Positions 1-8,606 of a stretch of 62,382 bases of DNA are shown here, one piece after another. The DNA lies in NCBI GenBank assembly GCA_947477745.1, contig CANJUF010000016.1, positions 1 to 62,382 of the forward strand, given 5' to 3'. The notes under the pieces are model-generated. The model ran no database searches, was not told where the DNA came from, and worked only from the letters and a program-made list of their open reading frames with translations. This DNA comes from Sphingomonadaceae bacterium. GTDB taxonomy: Bacteria > Pseudomonadota > Alphaproteobacteria > Sphingomonadales > Sphingomonadaceae. A program made the translations under genes and the position numbers. Position 1 is the first letter of the stretch, and every line of letters begins with the position of its first letter.

Positions 1-44
1 AGTCCCGCGCGTGCATGATGCGCGCGAGTGGTGTCGGTCCACAT
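1..44 (-). CDS. IS5-type transposase, N-terminal fragment (runs off the window)
   Basis: Fourteen codons are visible on the minus strand from an ATG at 44, encoding MWTDTTRAHHARAG, and the frame stays open to the edge. From memory, MWTDTTRA is a typical N-terminus of IS5/IS402-like transposases of alphaproteobacteria. A weak ribosome site (AAAGGAAA) precedes the ATG. Only the start is present, so intactness is unknown. The right edge of the window carries a transposase C-terminus in the same orientation, possibly from a second copy of the same element. Confidence 0.6.
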   Translation of the reverse strand, partial: MWTDTTRAHHARAG

Positions 45-89
45 CGCTGATTTCCTTTGGTTCGTTGCAAAACCGCTGAATCATCGATC
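1..89 (-). mobile_element. Left IS5-family-type insertion sequence, one end only
   Basis: This is the start-codon end of an insertion sequence whose body lies beyond the left edge. The outer boundary is estimated at about position 89. There, read inward on the minus strand, the 7-mer TGATTCA (complement of 77-83) preceded by GATCGA resembles the inward-reading edge of the element at the right end of the window (GAGTC then TGATTCA at 62261-62272). The exact terminal inverted repeat cannot be fixed without the other end. Confidence 0.5.
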
Positions 90-157
90 AGGGCAGGCGT
101 CAAGCTAACCCGCTGACATCGCTCAACTTAATTTCGGATCAGGCTCTTAGGCTTCCC

Positions 158-1420
158 ATGCACAAAATCAGGACCGCGCCGCGTATAGCTTTCATCAGGG
201 GGGAGGGCACAAGAATCGAACCGCAGTTCGCATCGGTCCGCTCGCTGACAACGGCGCTGGCAGCGCCGCTTTCGGACGCCGATGCGACGGTGCAGTCGAT
301 GGACGACGCCTCGCCCGCGAAGTGGCATCTGGCGCATACGACATGGTTCTTCGAAACCTTCGTGCTGCGCGATTACCTGTCCGGCTACCGGCTTTACCGC
401 GATGACTGGCCGTTCCTGTTCAATTCCTATTACGAGGCCGAAGGGCCGCGCCATGCGCGTTCGCAGCGCGGATTGCTGACGCGGCCTTCGCTGGCCGAAG
501 TGCTGGAATGGCGGGCACACGTGGATGCGGCGATGGAGCCGCTGCTCAGACGTTCGGACCTGCAGGAACTGATCGCGCTTGGCTTGGCGCATGAGCAGCA
601 GCATCAGGAACTGCTGCTGACCGATATCAAGCACGCGTTTTTCTGCAACCCGATAGGGCCTGTCTATTCAAACCGGATGCCCCAGACGCCTGAATTGTCC
701 GTCCCCCGTCTTGGCAGGAACACCGGGTGGCTTCACCATCCAGGCGGCACGATCGCCATGGGCCATGGGGGCGACAGCTTCGCCTTCGATAACGAAGGGC
801 CGCGCCACCGCGTGCTGCTGGAACCTTTCGAACTTGCGCCTTCGCTCGTCACCAACAGCGAATGGGATGCGTTCATCACCGATGGCGGCTATGCCGATCC
901 GGCGCTGTGGCTTTCGGACGGGTGGGCGTGGGTGCAACGCGAAAACGTCACATCCCCGCTCTATTGGCGCGAAGATGAGCATTTCACCCTTGCAGGCTGG
1001 CGGGCACGCGATCCGGACGCCCCGGTAAGTCACATCTCCTATTACGAGGCCGATGCCTTTGCGACGTGGTCCGGGAACCGGCTTCCCACCGAAGCCGAAT
1101 GGGAAGCGCTCGCAGCGATCGAGGACAATTCCGGTGGAACCCAGCTGGACAGTGCAGGCGCGGTGCAGCCCTCCGGCAGCGAAGGCCTGTTCGGCGATTG
1201 CTGGCAATGGACCCGCTCGGCTTATCTGCCTTATCCGCGTTTCCGACCCGCCGCTGGCGCAGTTGGCGAATACAACGGCAAGTTCATGAGCGGTCAGTTC
1301 GTCCTCAAGGGCGCAAGCTGCGCCACGCCGCGCGGCCATTCGCGCGCAAGCTACCGCAACTTCTTCTATCCGCACCAGCGCTGGCAGTTCACCGGTCTGC
1401 GGCTGGCGAGGGACGCCTGA
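158..1420 (+). CDS. egtB: Ergothioneine biosynthesis protein EgtB (iron-dependent sulfoxide synthase)
   Basis: EgtB joins hercynine (trimethylhistidine) to a thiol (gamma-glutamylcysteine or cysteine) with O2, forming the sulfoxide precursor of ergothioneine. The 420-residue protein has an N-terminal DinB-like helical domain with the iron-ligand pattern: a His in WHLAHTTWF (about residue 60) and HEQQHQE (145-151, the HX3HXE motif). A C-terminal formylglycine-generating-enzyme/sulfatase-modifying fold follows, with GNRLPTEAEWE near residues 305-316. The ATG at 158 lacks a strong ribosome site, but no better in-frame start exists before the conserved region. egtD follows after two bases, so the two form an operon. 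The gene starts only about 70 bases from the left IS end. Confidence 0.93.
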   Translation: MHKIRTAPRIAFIRGEGTRIEPQFASVRSLTTALAAPLSDADATVQSMDDASPAKWHLAHTTWFFETFVLRDYLSGYRLYRDDWPFLFNSYYEAEGPRHARSQRGLLTRPSLAEVLEWRAHVDAAMEPLLRRSDLQELIALGLAHEQQHQELLLTDIKHAFFCNPIGPVYSNRMPQTPELSVPRLGRNTGWLHHPGGTIAMGHGGDSFAFDNEGPRHRVLLEPFELAPSLVTNSEWDAFITDGGYADPALWLSDGWAWVQRENVTSPLYWREDEHFTLAGWRARDPDAPVSHISYYEADAFATWSGNRLPTEAEWEALAAIEDNSGGTQLDSAGAVQPSGSEGLFGDCWQWTRSAYLPYPRFRPAAGAVGEYNGKFMSGQFVLKGASCATPRGHSRASYRNFFYPHQRWQFTGLRLARDA

Positions 1421-1422
1421 AC

Positions 1423-2403
1423 GTGGCGGACAGAGATCCGGATCTGATTGCAGACGCGCACGATCCCGCCGCGCCTTTCCGCCGCGACGTGCTCGCCGGC
1501 CTGTCTCAGCCGCGCAAGGTGATCCCGGCGCGCTGGTTCTACGATTGGCGGGGCAGCCAGCTGTTCGAGGAAATCACCGATCTTCCCGAATATTATCCAA
1601 CCCGCACCGAGATTGGCATCCTCAAAGCGTGCCTTGGCGATGTCGCCGCGCGCGTGGGGACGGGCCGCGTCGTGGTTGAACCGGGAGCGGGCAGCGCAGC
1701 CAAGACTCCGCTGCTGCTCGATGCAGTGGCGCCAAGCGCTTATGTGCCAGTCGACATCTCGGGCGAGTTCCTGCGCGAGGCGAGCGCCGTTTTGCAGGCG
1801 CGTTTCCCGGCGCTGCCAGTCCTGCCTCTCGAGGCGGATTTCACGCATCCCTTCGCGCTTCCCGCCGAAGCTGGCGGGGCAGCGCGGCTGGGCTTCTTTC
1901 CCGGCTCGACCATCGGCAACATGGAGCCGGCGGCGGCTACCGACCTGCTGCGCTCGATGCGTCATGCGCTGGGCCACGACGCTATGCTGCTGATCGGCAT
2001 GGACCTGATCAAGGACCGCGACCGCCTGATCGCCGCTTACGACGATGCGCAGGGTGTGACTTCCGCCTTCAACCTCAATCTGGCAGAACGGATCAACCGC
2101 GAACTCGGCGGCACAATCCCGATCGAGGCGCTCGCCCACAAGGCGGTATGGAACGAGGCGCGCGCGCGGATCGAGATGCATCTCGAGGCGGCCCGCGCCA
2201 TTTCCTTCGAGGCGGCGGGCCAGACTTTCGTGATGCACAAAGGCGAGACGTTCCACACCGAGAACAGCCACAAGTACTCCCGCGAAAGCGCCAACCTGCT
2301 GCTGCTCGCGGGCGGGTGGGAGCCTCTCGCGCATTACATGGACCCCGATTGCCTGTTCATGGTCGTACTCGCTCGGGCGATATTGCCCGGCATGACCGCT
2401 TGA
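1423..2403 (+). CDS. egtD: L-histidine N(alpha)-methyltransferase EgtD
   Basis: EgtD trimethylates histidine to hercynine with three S-adenosylmethionines, the first committed step of ergothioneine synthesis in the cytoplasm. The 326-residue product has the family signature FYDWRGSQLFEEITDLPEYY (about residues 38-57) and the SAM-binding loop EPGAGSAAKT (about 86-95), and length matches the family (about 320). A GTG at 1423 is chosen because it sits two bases after the egtB stop and gives a normal N-terminus; the open frame extends further upstream only inside egtB. With egtB this makes a minimal two-gene ergothioneine operon. No egtA, egtC or egtE is present in the window, so the C-S lyase and any glutamyl processing must come from elsewhere. 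Confidence 0.93.
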   Translation: MADRDPDLIADAHDPAAPFRRDVLAGLSQPRKVIPARWFYDWRGSQLFEEITDLPEYYPTRTEIGILKACLGDVAARVGTGRVVVEPGAGSAAKTPLLLDAVAPSAYVPVDISGEFLREASAVLQARFPALPVLPLEADFTHPFALPAEAGGAARLGFFPGSTIGNMEPAAATDLLRSMRHALGHDAMLLIGMDLIKDRDRLIAAYDDAQGVTSAFNLNLAERINRELGGTIPIEALAHKAVWNEARARIEMHLEAARAISFEAAGQTFVMHKGETFHTENSHKYSRESANLLLLAGGWEPLAHYMDPDCLFMVVLARAILPGMTA

Positions 2404-2470
2404 CCTGAACGGCAGCGGCATTAGGCCACTCCGGGAATCCCGCGCTCAAGCGGGACAAGGAGAGGCAAGA

Positions 2471-3262
2471 ATGGCAACTGATCTCAAGAAATATGGCCCC
2501 TGGGCGCTGATCACCGGCGGTTCCGAAGGCGTTGGCGCGGAAGCCGCGCGGCAACTGGCGGCGGATGGTTTCAAGCTGGTGCTGGTAGCGCGCAAGCCCG
2601 AACCGCTCGAGGCGCTGAAAGCCGAACTCGAAGCGAAGGGTGCCGAAGTGCGCGTCAAGTCGGTCGATCTGTCTGCCGACGATGCCCTTGCCCAAGTGCG
2701 CTCGATCACCGACGATATCGAAGTCGGACTGATGTTCTACAATGCCGGCGCCAATTCGGTGCGCGGTGATTTCGTCGAACTCGACCGCGCGATCACGCAG
2801 CAGGTGATCAACGTCAATGTCATCGGCCAGGCTGATTTCTCACGCCATTACGGCAAACTGATGTGCGACCGGGGCCGCGGCGGCATCGTGCTCACCGGTT
2901 CAACCGGCGGCTACTCCGGTTCGGCGACGATTGTCACCTATGCCGCAGTCAAGGCGTTCAGCCGGATCTTCTCCGAGGGTCTGTGGCTGGAATGCGGGGC
3001 CAAGGGCGTCGATGTCGTCCACCTGTGCATCGGCTTCACTGCAACTCCGGCGATGGAGCGGCTTGGCCTTCCAATCGAATTTGCCGAAACCTCGGAAGAA
3101 GTCGCGCGGCAGGGTCTGGCCAATCTCACCAACGGTCCGGTCTGGATTGTCGACACCAAGGGCACGCGGGACGGCGCCCGTTCGGCCAACGAATTCGAGA
3201 ACCGGGCCGAGGTCGTGCGCAAGCACACCGTCCCGCCCCGCGAGTCAACCGGCGTTAGCTGA
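2471..3262 (+). CDS. Short-chain dehydrogenase/reductase (SDR)
   Basis: A classical SDR of 263 residues with the cofactor motif TGGSEGVG (about 16-23), NAG (about 90), a catalytic Ser in TGSTGG and the YAAVK active-site pair (YxxxK, about 157-161). It is an NAD(P)-dependent oxidoreductase acting on an unknown alcohol or ketone. The first acidic/basic residues after beta-2 (VARK) suggest NADPH preference, by inference. A clear ribosome site AAGGAGAGG stands before the ATG at 2471. It lies between egtD and the two outer-membrane barrels, all on the same strand, and could be co-expressed with egtBD (67-base gap) or be independent. Confidence 0.85.
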   Translation: MATDLKKYGPWALITGGSEGVGAEAARQLAADGFKLVLVARKPEPLEALKAELEAKGAEVRVKSVDLSADDALAQVRSITDDIEVGLMFYNAGANSVRGDFVELDRAITQQVINVNVIGQADFSRHYGKLMCDRGRGGIVLTGSTGGYSGSATIVTYAAVKAFSRIFSEGLWLECGAKGVDVVHLCIGFTATPAMERLGLPIEFAETSEEVARQGLANLTNGPVWIVDTKGTRDGARSANEFENRAEVVRKHTVPPRESTGVS

Positions 3263-3275
3263 TTCACACGATGCT

Positions 3276-3300
3276 CTAAGCATGCTTAGCTTTTCTTCTT
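3276..3300 (+). terminator. Palindrome with T-rich tail after the SDR gene
   Basis: CTAAGCATGCTTAG (3276-3289) is a perfect 14-base palindrome that can fold as a 5-bp stem with a CATG loop. It is followed by CTTTTCTTCTT. It fits a weak intrinsic terminator for the egtBD-SDR unit, but its symmetry and position 58 bases before the receptor gene also allow an operator role. Confidence 0.4.
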
Positions 3301-3346
3301 GCGCTGCGCCGCAGCGACTGCTTTGGCGCACGCAAGAGGGAAACCA

Positions 3347-5299
3347 ATGTCCAGCAGACTATCCAGAGCGCTCGCGCCCGCCGTTGTGCTGGGCGCTTGT
3401 GCCTTCACGGTGCCAGCGCTTGCGCAGGCTACCAAGGAAGACGCGCTGGCCGAATCCGAAGACGCCTTTGGCACCCATGTCGGATTGGAAAACACCGGCA
3501 TCTACACCGAAAACGAAACGCGCGGCTTCAATCCGCTCGATGCCGGCAACGTGCGCATCAACGGCGTCTATTTCGATCAGGTCTCGTTCCTGACCAACAA
3601 GCTGCGGGCGACCACGGCAATCAGGGTGGGATTCGCGGCGGTTGAAACGCCGTTCGTCGCTCCCACCGGTGTCGTTGAACATGGCTTGCGGCCTTTCCCC
3701 AAGGAACTGGGCGCCAGCCTGACCTACACCCGTTTCTATTATGGCGGCACGTTTCTCGAAGGCGAGGCCAGGGCGCCGATCATGAACGACCGGATCGGTC
3801 TGAGCGCCGGGTTCGGTTATTCGAAGATGAGCCAAGCAGATGGCGCGAAGTCGGAGAGTTGGGGCGTCAGCCTGCGCTCGATCATCAAGATCGGACAATT
3901 CGAGTTTTCGCCCTTCTATGGCGGCGGCAAATTCACCCGTAACGATGCCAAGCCAGTCGCGGTCGTCACCGAGGGCTATCTTCCCAAAATTCCGCCCACC
4001 GGCAGGTATCTCGGGCAGGACTGGGTGCGCGGATCGAAGGATCATGGAAACTACGGCGCCACGTTGAAGGGGCCAGTTTCCGACCATCTCTATTTTCGCG
4101 GCGGGCTGTTCCATTCGCAGGGCAACAAGGAAAGCAGCTACAGCGAGATCTACAGCATCCGCAATGCCAACCTCGTCGCCAACCATTACGTGCTCGCCGA
4201 CCCGGCGCAGGATGTGAACTCGACCAGCGGCGAAGGCGTCTTCGTGCTGCATTATCGCGGCGAACGCATGGCGCACCGGTTCTATGCCGGATTTCGCGGG
4301 CGCGACCGGCTGACTGAGACTGACGGAACCGATTTCATCGATCTCGGCACGGCGATCCACGGCCAGTACGACCGCATCGACAAGCCCGAGTTCGAATTTA
4401 CCGAGGTCAATCGCGGCACAATCAAGCAGTCCGCCTTCCTGCTCGGCTATGTCGGCCTGCTCAAGAACGTCGGCTCGATCAACATCGGGCTGCAAAAGGC
4501 CAAGTACCGCGCAACGCTGGTCCACGGCGAAACCGGACTGGTGGACCGGGTCACGGCCAATCCCTGGCTCTATAACGCAGCCCTGCGGCTCGCGGTCACG
4601 CCGAAGCTTTCTGCTTATGCCGCGACCCAGCGCGGGCTCGAGGACAGCGGCCAGGCGCCTGAGAACTCCATCAACCGCAACGAGCAGCTCCCGGCGGCTC
4701 GTTCCACGCAGTATGAGGCTGGGCTGCGCTGGGATTTCGGCAAGGGCCAGCTCGTGCTCGCCGCTTTCCAGATTACCAAGCCCTATTTCAGCTACGGCGC
4801 TGACCGAGGCTTCGTTGTCCTTGGCGATCAGCGGCATCGCGGCGCCGAGTTTTCGCTATCCTCGCATTTCACCAAGCGCTTCGACTTGCTGCTCGGCGCG
4901 TTCTTCATGGACCCTGCGGTTTCCGGGCCAGGCCGGGCGGCGGGTCTTGTTGGTCCGCGCCCCACCGGCGTGCCCAAGGTCTATGCGCGGCTCGATGCGA
5001 GTTACCGGACTTCGCTGCCCGGAGACCTGGCGCTAACCGCCACGGTCGAGCATCTCGGCTCACGGCCCGCAACAGCCGCCGAAATCGGACATCTTGGCGG
5101 CAGGCAGCTGATGCTGCAGTCTTTCACTACACTCGATCTGGGTACGCGGCAGCTAATCGCTGTCGGCAAGTCAGCTGTGTCGGTGCGGATGTTGGTGCGC
5201 AACGTGACGGACACCAAGGCCTGGCAGGTGGTTGCCGCGGACGCGCTGATGCCGCGCCACCGGCGCAGCCTGCTGATCGTCGCCTCGGTCGATTTTTGA
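3347..5299 (+). CDS. Outer-membrane TonB-dependent-receptor-like protein with shortened plug (copy 1)
   Basis: A 650-residue outer-membrane barrel. The ATG at 3347 (ribosome site AGAGGGAAA) opens a signal peptide ending at PALAQA. The mature N-terminus begins almost at once with DAFGTHVGLEN, then ENETRGFNPLDAGNVRING (about 60-78), which matches the second half of a TonB-receptor plug. No TonB box and no first half of the plug are visible. The rest alternates barrel strands and turns (for example GLRWDFGKGQLVLAAFQITK) and ends in the barrel-assembly signal SLLIVASVDF with terminal Phe. Uptake of a siderophore-like or other bulky ligand is likely; the ligand is unknown. A homologue follows after 10 bases, in all likelihood on the same transcript. 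Confidence 0.8.
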   Translation: MSSRLSRALAPAVVLGACAFTVPALAQATKEDALAESEDAFGTHVGLENTGIYTENETRGFNPLDAGNVRINGVYFDQVSFLTNKLRATTAIRVGFAAVETPFVAPTGVVEHGLRPFPKELGASLTYTRFYYGGTFLEGEARAPIMNDRIGLSAGFGYSKMSQADGAKSESWGVSLRSIIKIGQFEFSPFYGGGKFTRNDAKPVAVVTEGYLPKIPPTGRYLGQDWVRGSKDHGNYGATLKGPVSDHLYFRGGLFHSQGNKESSYSEIYSIRNANLVANHYVLADPAQDVNSTSGEGVFVLHYRGERMAHRFYAGFRGRDRLTETDGTDFIDLGTAIHGQYDRIDKPEFEFTEVNRGTIKQSAFLLGYVGLLKNVGSINIGLQKAKYRATLVHGETGLVDRVTANPWLYNAALRLAVTPKLSAYAATQRGLEDSGQAPENSINRNEQLPAARSTQYEAGLRWDFGKGQLVLAAFQITKPYFSYGADRGFVVLGDQRHRGAEFSLSSHFTKRFDLLLGAFFMDPAVSGPGRAAGLVGPRPTGVPKVYARLDASYRTSLPGDLALTATVEHLGSRPATAAEIGHLGGRQLMLQSFTTLDLGTRQLIAVGKSAVSVRMLVRNVTDTKAWQVVAADALMPRHRRSLLIVASVDF

Positions 5300-5309
5300 G
5301 GTGGGCGGC

Positions 5310-7259
5310 GTGACTGACGTGTGTTCAAGACGGCTGGCCTGCGCCATTGCAATCGGCGGGCTGATGACTGCCGGCGCGGCACAGGCGCAATCGGCCAAGC
5401 AGGACGCGCTTGCCGAATCGCAGGACGCTTTCGGCACACAGGTGGGCTTGGAAAATACAGGCACCTACAAGGATTCCGATGCGCGCGGGTTCAGCCCGCT
5501 CGATGCGGGAAATGTCCGGATCGAGGGTGTCTATTTCGACCAGGTGTGGAATCTGCCTTCGCGCCTGCGCCGCTCGACGGCGATGCGGGTTGGCTTCAGC
5601 GCGGTTGACACCCCCTTCGTGGCACCAACCGGCGTGGTGGACCAACAATTTTACCCAAGGCCCAAAACACCGGGTAACAGCCTGATCTATAACCGCTATT
5701 GGTATGGCGGCTATTTCAATGAGTGGGATTACCGGGTGCCACTGGGCGACAGGTTTGCGCTTCAGGGCGGGCTGGCTGCGGCAAGAATCGGCCAGTCGGA
5801 TGGTTCGGACAGCAAGAGCTATGCGGTCACCGTGCGCGGGTTCGCAAGCATCGGCGGGATGGAACTGTCGCCGTTCTATTCTTTCGGTGAGAATACCCAC
5901 GACGAGACCAAGCCATTGGTTATCGTTTCGCAAGGCTATCTTCCCAAGGTTCCACCAAACCGCAAATACCTTGGGCAGGACTGGGCATTCGGGACCAAGG
6001 ACTATGTTAATGCCGGCGCCACGCTGAAAGGGGTGGTTGCAGGCAACCTGTCATTTCGCGGCGGCATCTTCCGCTCGGTGAACGACAAGCCCACCAGCTT
6101 CACCGAAGTCTATGACATCCGCACGGCCGACAGCGTCGCCAGGCATTATGTGCTTGCAGATCCCAGTCATGACGTTCGCTCGGACAGCGGCGAAGGTCTG
6201 TTCGTATGGCGGTTTGGCAAGCACGGCATCGATCACCGGTTTTTCGCGGGTTATCGCGGCCGTGACCGTGTGACCGAAACCGGCGGCTCGCAGTTCATCG
6301 ATTTTGGGCTGGTGCCTTACGGCGAGAGGGACAAACGCGCCATACCAGACTTTGCCTTTACCGCCGTAAACCGTGGACGCGTGCGCCAGTCATCGTGGAT
6401 GGCGGCTTATGTCGGCACGATCAAGGGCGTGGGGCAGATCAACCTCGGCATCCAGAAAGCGCGCTACCGCGCGTCGATCCGCAACGGCGCGACCGGCGAT
6501 ATAGACCGGACAAAGTCCGATCCCTGGATTTACAACGCTGCGCTGATGGCCGAGATTTCGCCATCGATTTCGGCATACCTCGCAACGCAAAGCGGCCTCG
6601 AGGACAGCGGCATCGCTCCGGGAAATGCTGCCAACCGTGATGAACAGCTGCCTGCGGTCAAGTCTAGCCAGTACGAAGGCGGGCTTCGCTGGGATTTCGG
6701 CAAGGGGCAACTTGTCGTGGCTGCATTCCAGATTACCAAGCCCTATTTCAGCTTTGCCGCAGACCGCAAGTTCGTGGTGCTGGGTGACCAGCGGCACCGC
6801 GGGTTCGAGATATCGCTTGCTGGCCAGTTCATGGAGCGGCTGCATGTCGTGGCCGGGGCCGTGGTGATGGATCCGGTGGTGACCGGTCCGGGCCGCGCTG
6901 CCGGACTTTTCGGATCGAGGCCGACCGGGGTATCGAAGCTGTTCGGCCGGGTCGACCTCAACTACCAGACCGACCTTCCCGGCCACCTCGCGCTTACCGG
7001 CAGCTTCGAATACAAGGGCAGCGCGCCGGCGACGGCGGCGACGATTGCGCACCTTGGCGGCAAGCAGCTGATGGTCGATCCCTACTGGACGATCGATCTT
7101 GGCACGCGGCAGACTATCCAGATCAACAAGACGACGATCGGCGTGCGGATGATCGTGCGCGATATCCTCGACAAGGCGGGCTGGCACGTCGCTGCATCGG
7201 ACGTGCTGTTCCCGACGCACCGGCGCAGCCTGCTAATTACTGCGACGGTCGATTTCTGA
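5310..7259 (+). CDS. Outer-membrane TonB-dependent-receptor-like protein with shortened plug (copy 2)
   Basis: A 649-residue paralogue of the preceding gene, alignable along its whole length: DAFGTQVGLENTG, ARGFSPLDAGNVRIEGVYFD, GLRWDFGKGQLVVAAFQITK and the C-terminal SLLITATVDF all match. The GTG at 5310 is chosen because GAGGTGGG lies at the right distance and the product has a signal peptide cut after AQA; a GTG at 5301 is an alternative. As in copy 1, the mature protein starts midway through a plug domain. Tandem duplication with full divergence suggests either two related ligands or a heteromeric arrangement. No iron box or other regulator site was evident upstream of the pair. Confidence 0.8.
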   Translation: MTDVCSRRLACAIAIGGLMTAGAAQAQSAKQDALAESQDAFGTQVGLENTGTYKDSDARGFSPLDAGNVRIEGVYFDQVWNLPSRLRRSTAMRVGFSAVDTPFVAPTGVVDQQFYPRPKTPGNSLIYNRYWYGGYFNEWDYRVPLGDRFALQGGLAAARIGQSDGSDSKSYAVTVRGFASIGGMELSPFYSFGENTHDETKPLVIVSQGYLPKVPPNRKYLGQDWAFGTKDYVNAGATLKGVVAGNLSFRGGIFRSVNDKPTSFTEVYDIRTADSVARHYVLADPSHDVRSDSGEGLFVWRFGKHGIDHRFFAGYRGRDRVTETGGSQFIDFGLVPYGERDKRAIPDFAFTAVNRGRVRQSSWMAAYVGTIKGVGQINLGIQKARYRASIRNGATGDIDRTKSDPWIYNAALMAEISPSISAYLATQSGLEDSGIAPGNAANRDEQLPAVKSSQYEGGLRWDFGKGQLVVAAFQITKPYFSFAADRKFVVLGDQRHRGFEISLAGQFMERLHVVAGAVVMDPVVTGPGRAAGLFGSRPTGVSKLFGRVDLNYQTDLPGHLALTGSFEYKGSAPATAATIAHLGGKQLMVDPYWTIDLGTRQTIQINKTTIGVRMIVRDILDKAGWHVAASDVLFPTHRRSLLITATVDF

Positions 7260-7286
7260 ATTCAAACCGTCACGAACATCGAAAAT

Positions 7287-7361
7287 GCCGTCACCCCGGC
7301 GCATGCCGGGGTCCAGTTGAGGCTCGAATTACTGGATCCCGGCCTTCGCCGGAATGACGGC
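7287..7361. repeat. REP/BIME-like palindromic repeat, copy 1
   Basis: A 75-base element with inverted ends (GCCGTCA and TGACGGC). Each arm is itself a hairpin: CCCCGGC/GCCGGGG on the left and TTCCGG/CCGGAA-type on the right (CCCGGCCTTCGCCGG). A closely related copy lies at 44557-44626. Placed between the convergent receptor and SDR genes, it may also end transcripts from both sides. Confidence 0.8.
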
Positions 7362-7383
7362 TAATGGATGCTCTGAAGCTCGC

Positions 7384-8178
7384 TTACTTGGGCGGCATGC
7401 GGATCGCGCCGTCAATCCGCCAGAGCTGGCCGTTCATATAGGTGTTGCGCACCAGTTCGAGCACGAGCGAGCCAAATTCCTCAGGCTTGCCGAGCCGTTT
7501 TGGGAAAGGCACCGACTTGTTGAGGCCCTCGAAGATCGCCGGGTTGTAGTCCTTGACCGAAAGCATCGGCGGGGTGCCGAAAATGCCCGGCAGGATCGCG
7601 TTGACGCGCACGCCGACGTCCATCAGATCGCGCGCCATCGGAAGGACCATGGCGTTGACCGCGCCCTTGCCGCCGCCATAGGCAACCTGGCCGATCTGGC
7701 CATCTTGCGACGCGGCAGACGAGGTCATGATGATCACGCCGCGCTCACCGTCTTCGTTGAGCGGTTCGGCCCCGGCCATGCCGAGCGCGCCGATCGAGGC
7801 GACGCGGTAGGAGGCGGTGAAGATGCCCTCGGCGGACTTTGCGATCTGCTCGGTCGGGGTGCGGGCATAGCCGCCCGTTTCCTTGTCCCAGCGCACGGTC
7901 TTGCCGCCGCCCGATACCACTGCGCAGTGGACCACGATGCGCTCTTGCCCGTGAGCAGCGCGGGCCTTGGCAAAGCCGGCCTCGACGCTGGCTTCGTCCA
8001 TGATGTTCACATTGCAGAACACGCCGCCAATTTCCTTGGCGATGGCTTCGCCCGCTTCTTCATTGATGTCGAAGATCGCGACCTTGATGCCAGCGCCCGC
8101 CAGCGCTTCGGCGCTCGCCTTGCCGAGGCCCGACGCGCCGCCGGTGACGACCGCGGCCAGTGAATTGTTGATCTGCAT
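7384..8178 (-). CDS. SDR family oxidoreductase, HSD17B10 / 3-hydroxyacyl-CoA dehydrogenase type II-like
   Basis: A 264-residue SDR with VTGGASGLG (about 11-19), Ser in MTSSAASQDG and the YGGGK catalytic pair. Asp after beta-2 (FDIN) points to NAD. The sequence pattern (GGASGLG, ending ELVRNTYMNGQLWRIDGAIRM) resembles type II 3-hydroxyacyl-CoA/hydroxysteroid dehydrogenases, so oxidation of a 3-hydroxyacyl-CoA or a cyclic secondary alcohol is plausible. It ends a minus-strand series with the ABM-like, aldolase and VOC genes; the spacing to the next gene upstream (124 bases) allows its own promoter. Confidence 0.85.
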   Translation of the reverse strand: MQINNSLAAVVTGGASGLGKASAEALAGAGIKVAIFDINEEAGEAIAKEIGGVFCNVNIMDEASVEAGFAKARAAHGQERIVVHCAVVSGGGKTVRWDKETGGYARTPTEQIAKSAEGIFTASYRVASIGALGMAGAEPLNEDGERGVIIMTSSAASQDGQIGQVAYGGGKGAVNAMVLPMARDLMDVGVRVNAILPGIFGTPPMLSVKDYNPAIFEGLNKSVPFPKRLGKPEEFGSLVLELVRNTYMNGQLWRIDGAIRMPPK

Positions 8179-8302
8179 TACCTACTCCCCAGGATGTTCG
8201 AATCGGTCAGACAAAAGCGCCTAGCGCACCTTTGGACGCGAGTCGAAAGCCGCGTGCGACAGCACATCTGCACGCGGCGCTTATCGCCTCAGCGGTGTGC
8301 AA

Positions 8303-8584
8303 TCAGCGGTAATGCAGCACGTCCGCACCGCCGCCGATGTGGGGGCCGAGCACCGCAACAAACGCGTTGAACGGCTCGCTCCCCTTGGCGGCTTCGTGCG
8401 CGGCGACCGATTCCCATTCTACCAGCAGCAGCGCCGTGCCCGGATTTTCGATGCCCTGCAGCACGGTGACTTTCTGACATCCCGCGCAGGATGCAAGCGA
8501 GGCGCTGCCGCCTTCGTTCATCGCCTTGACGAGCGCCGCAGCGTCGCCGTCCTTGGCCGGAATTACGCAGACTTCGAGTTCCAT
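8303..8584 (-). CDS. Small antibiotic-biosynthesis-monooxygenase (ABM) domain protein
   Basis: A 93-residue protein of the ferredoxin-like dimeric alpha/beta-barrel fold: MELEVCVIPAKDG at the start, then VEWESVAAHEAAKGSEPF, the usual ABM strand-helix pattern. Such proteins are cofactor-less monooxygenases, isomerases or heme-binding proteins. The ATG at 8584 is preceded by GGGAGAGAAAA, a good ribosome site, which rules out the longer frame from 8677. Two cysteines in a CAGC motif (around residue 33) are unusual for the fold and could bind metal or form a disulfide; this is inference. It sits 22 bases after the class II aldolase gene, so probably shares its transcript. Confidence 0.75.
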   Translation of the reverse strand: MELEVCVIPAKDGDAAALVKAMNEGGSASLASCAGCQKVTVLQGIENPGTALLLVEWESVAAHEAAKGSEPFNAFVAVLGPHIGGGADVLHYR

Positions 8585-8606
8585 TTTTCTCTCCCTGTAT
8601 GTTGTT

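Noticed and set aside
2439..2454. CCCGC/GCGGG hairpin between egtD and the SDR gene
   Set aside because: Only five base pairs and followed by a ribosome site, not a T-run; too weak to call a terminator.
3359..4837. 492-codon minus-strand frame
   Set aside because: Antisense of the first receptor-like gene; no domain, no ribosome site.
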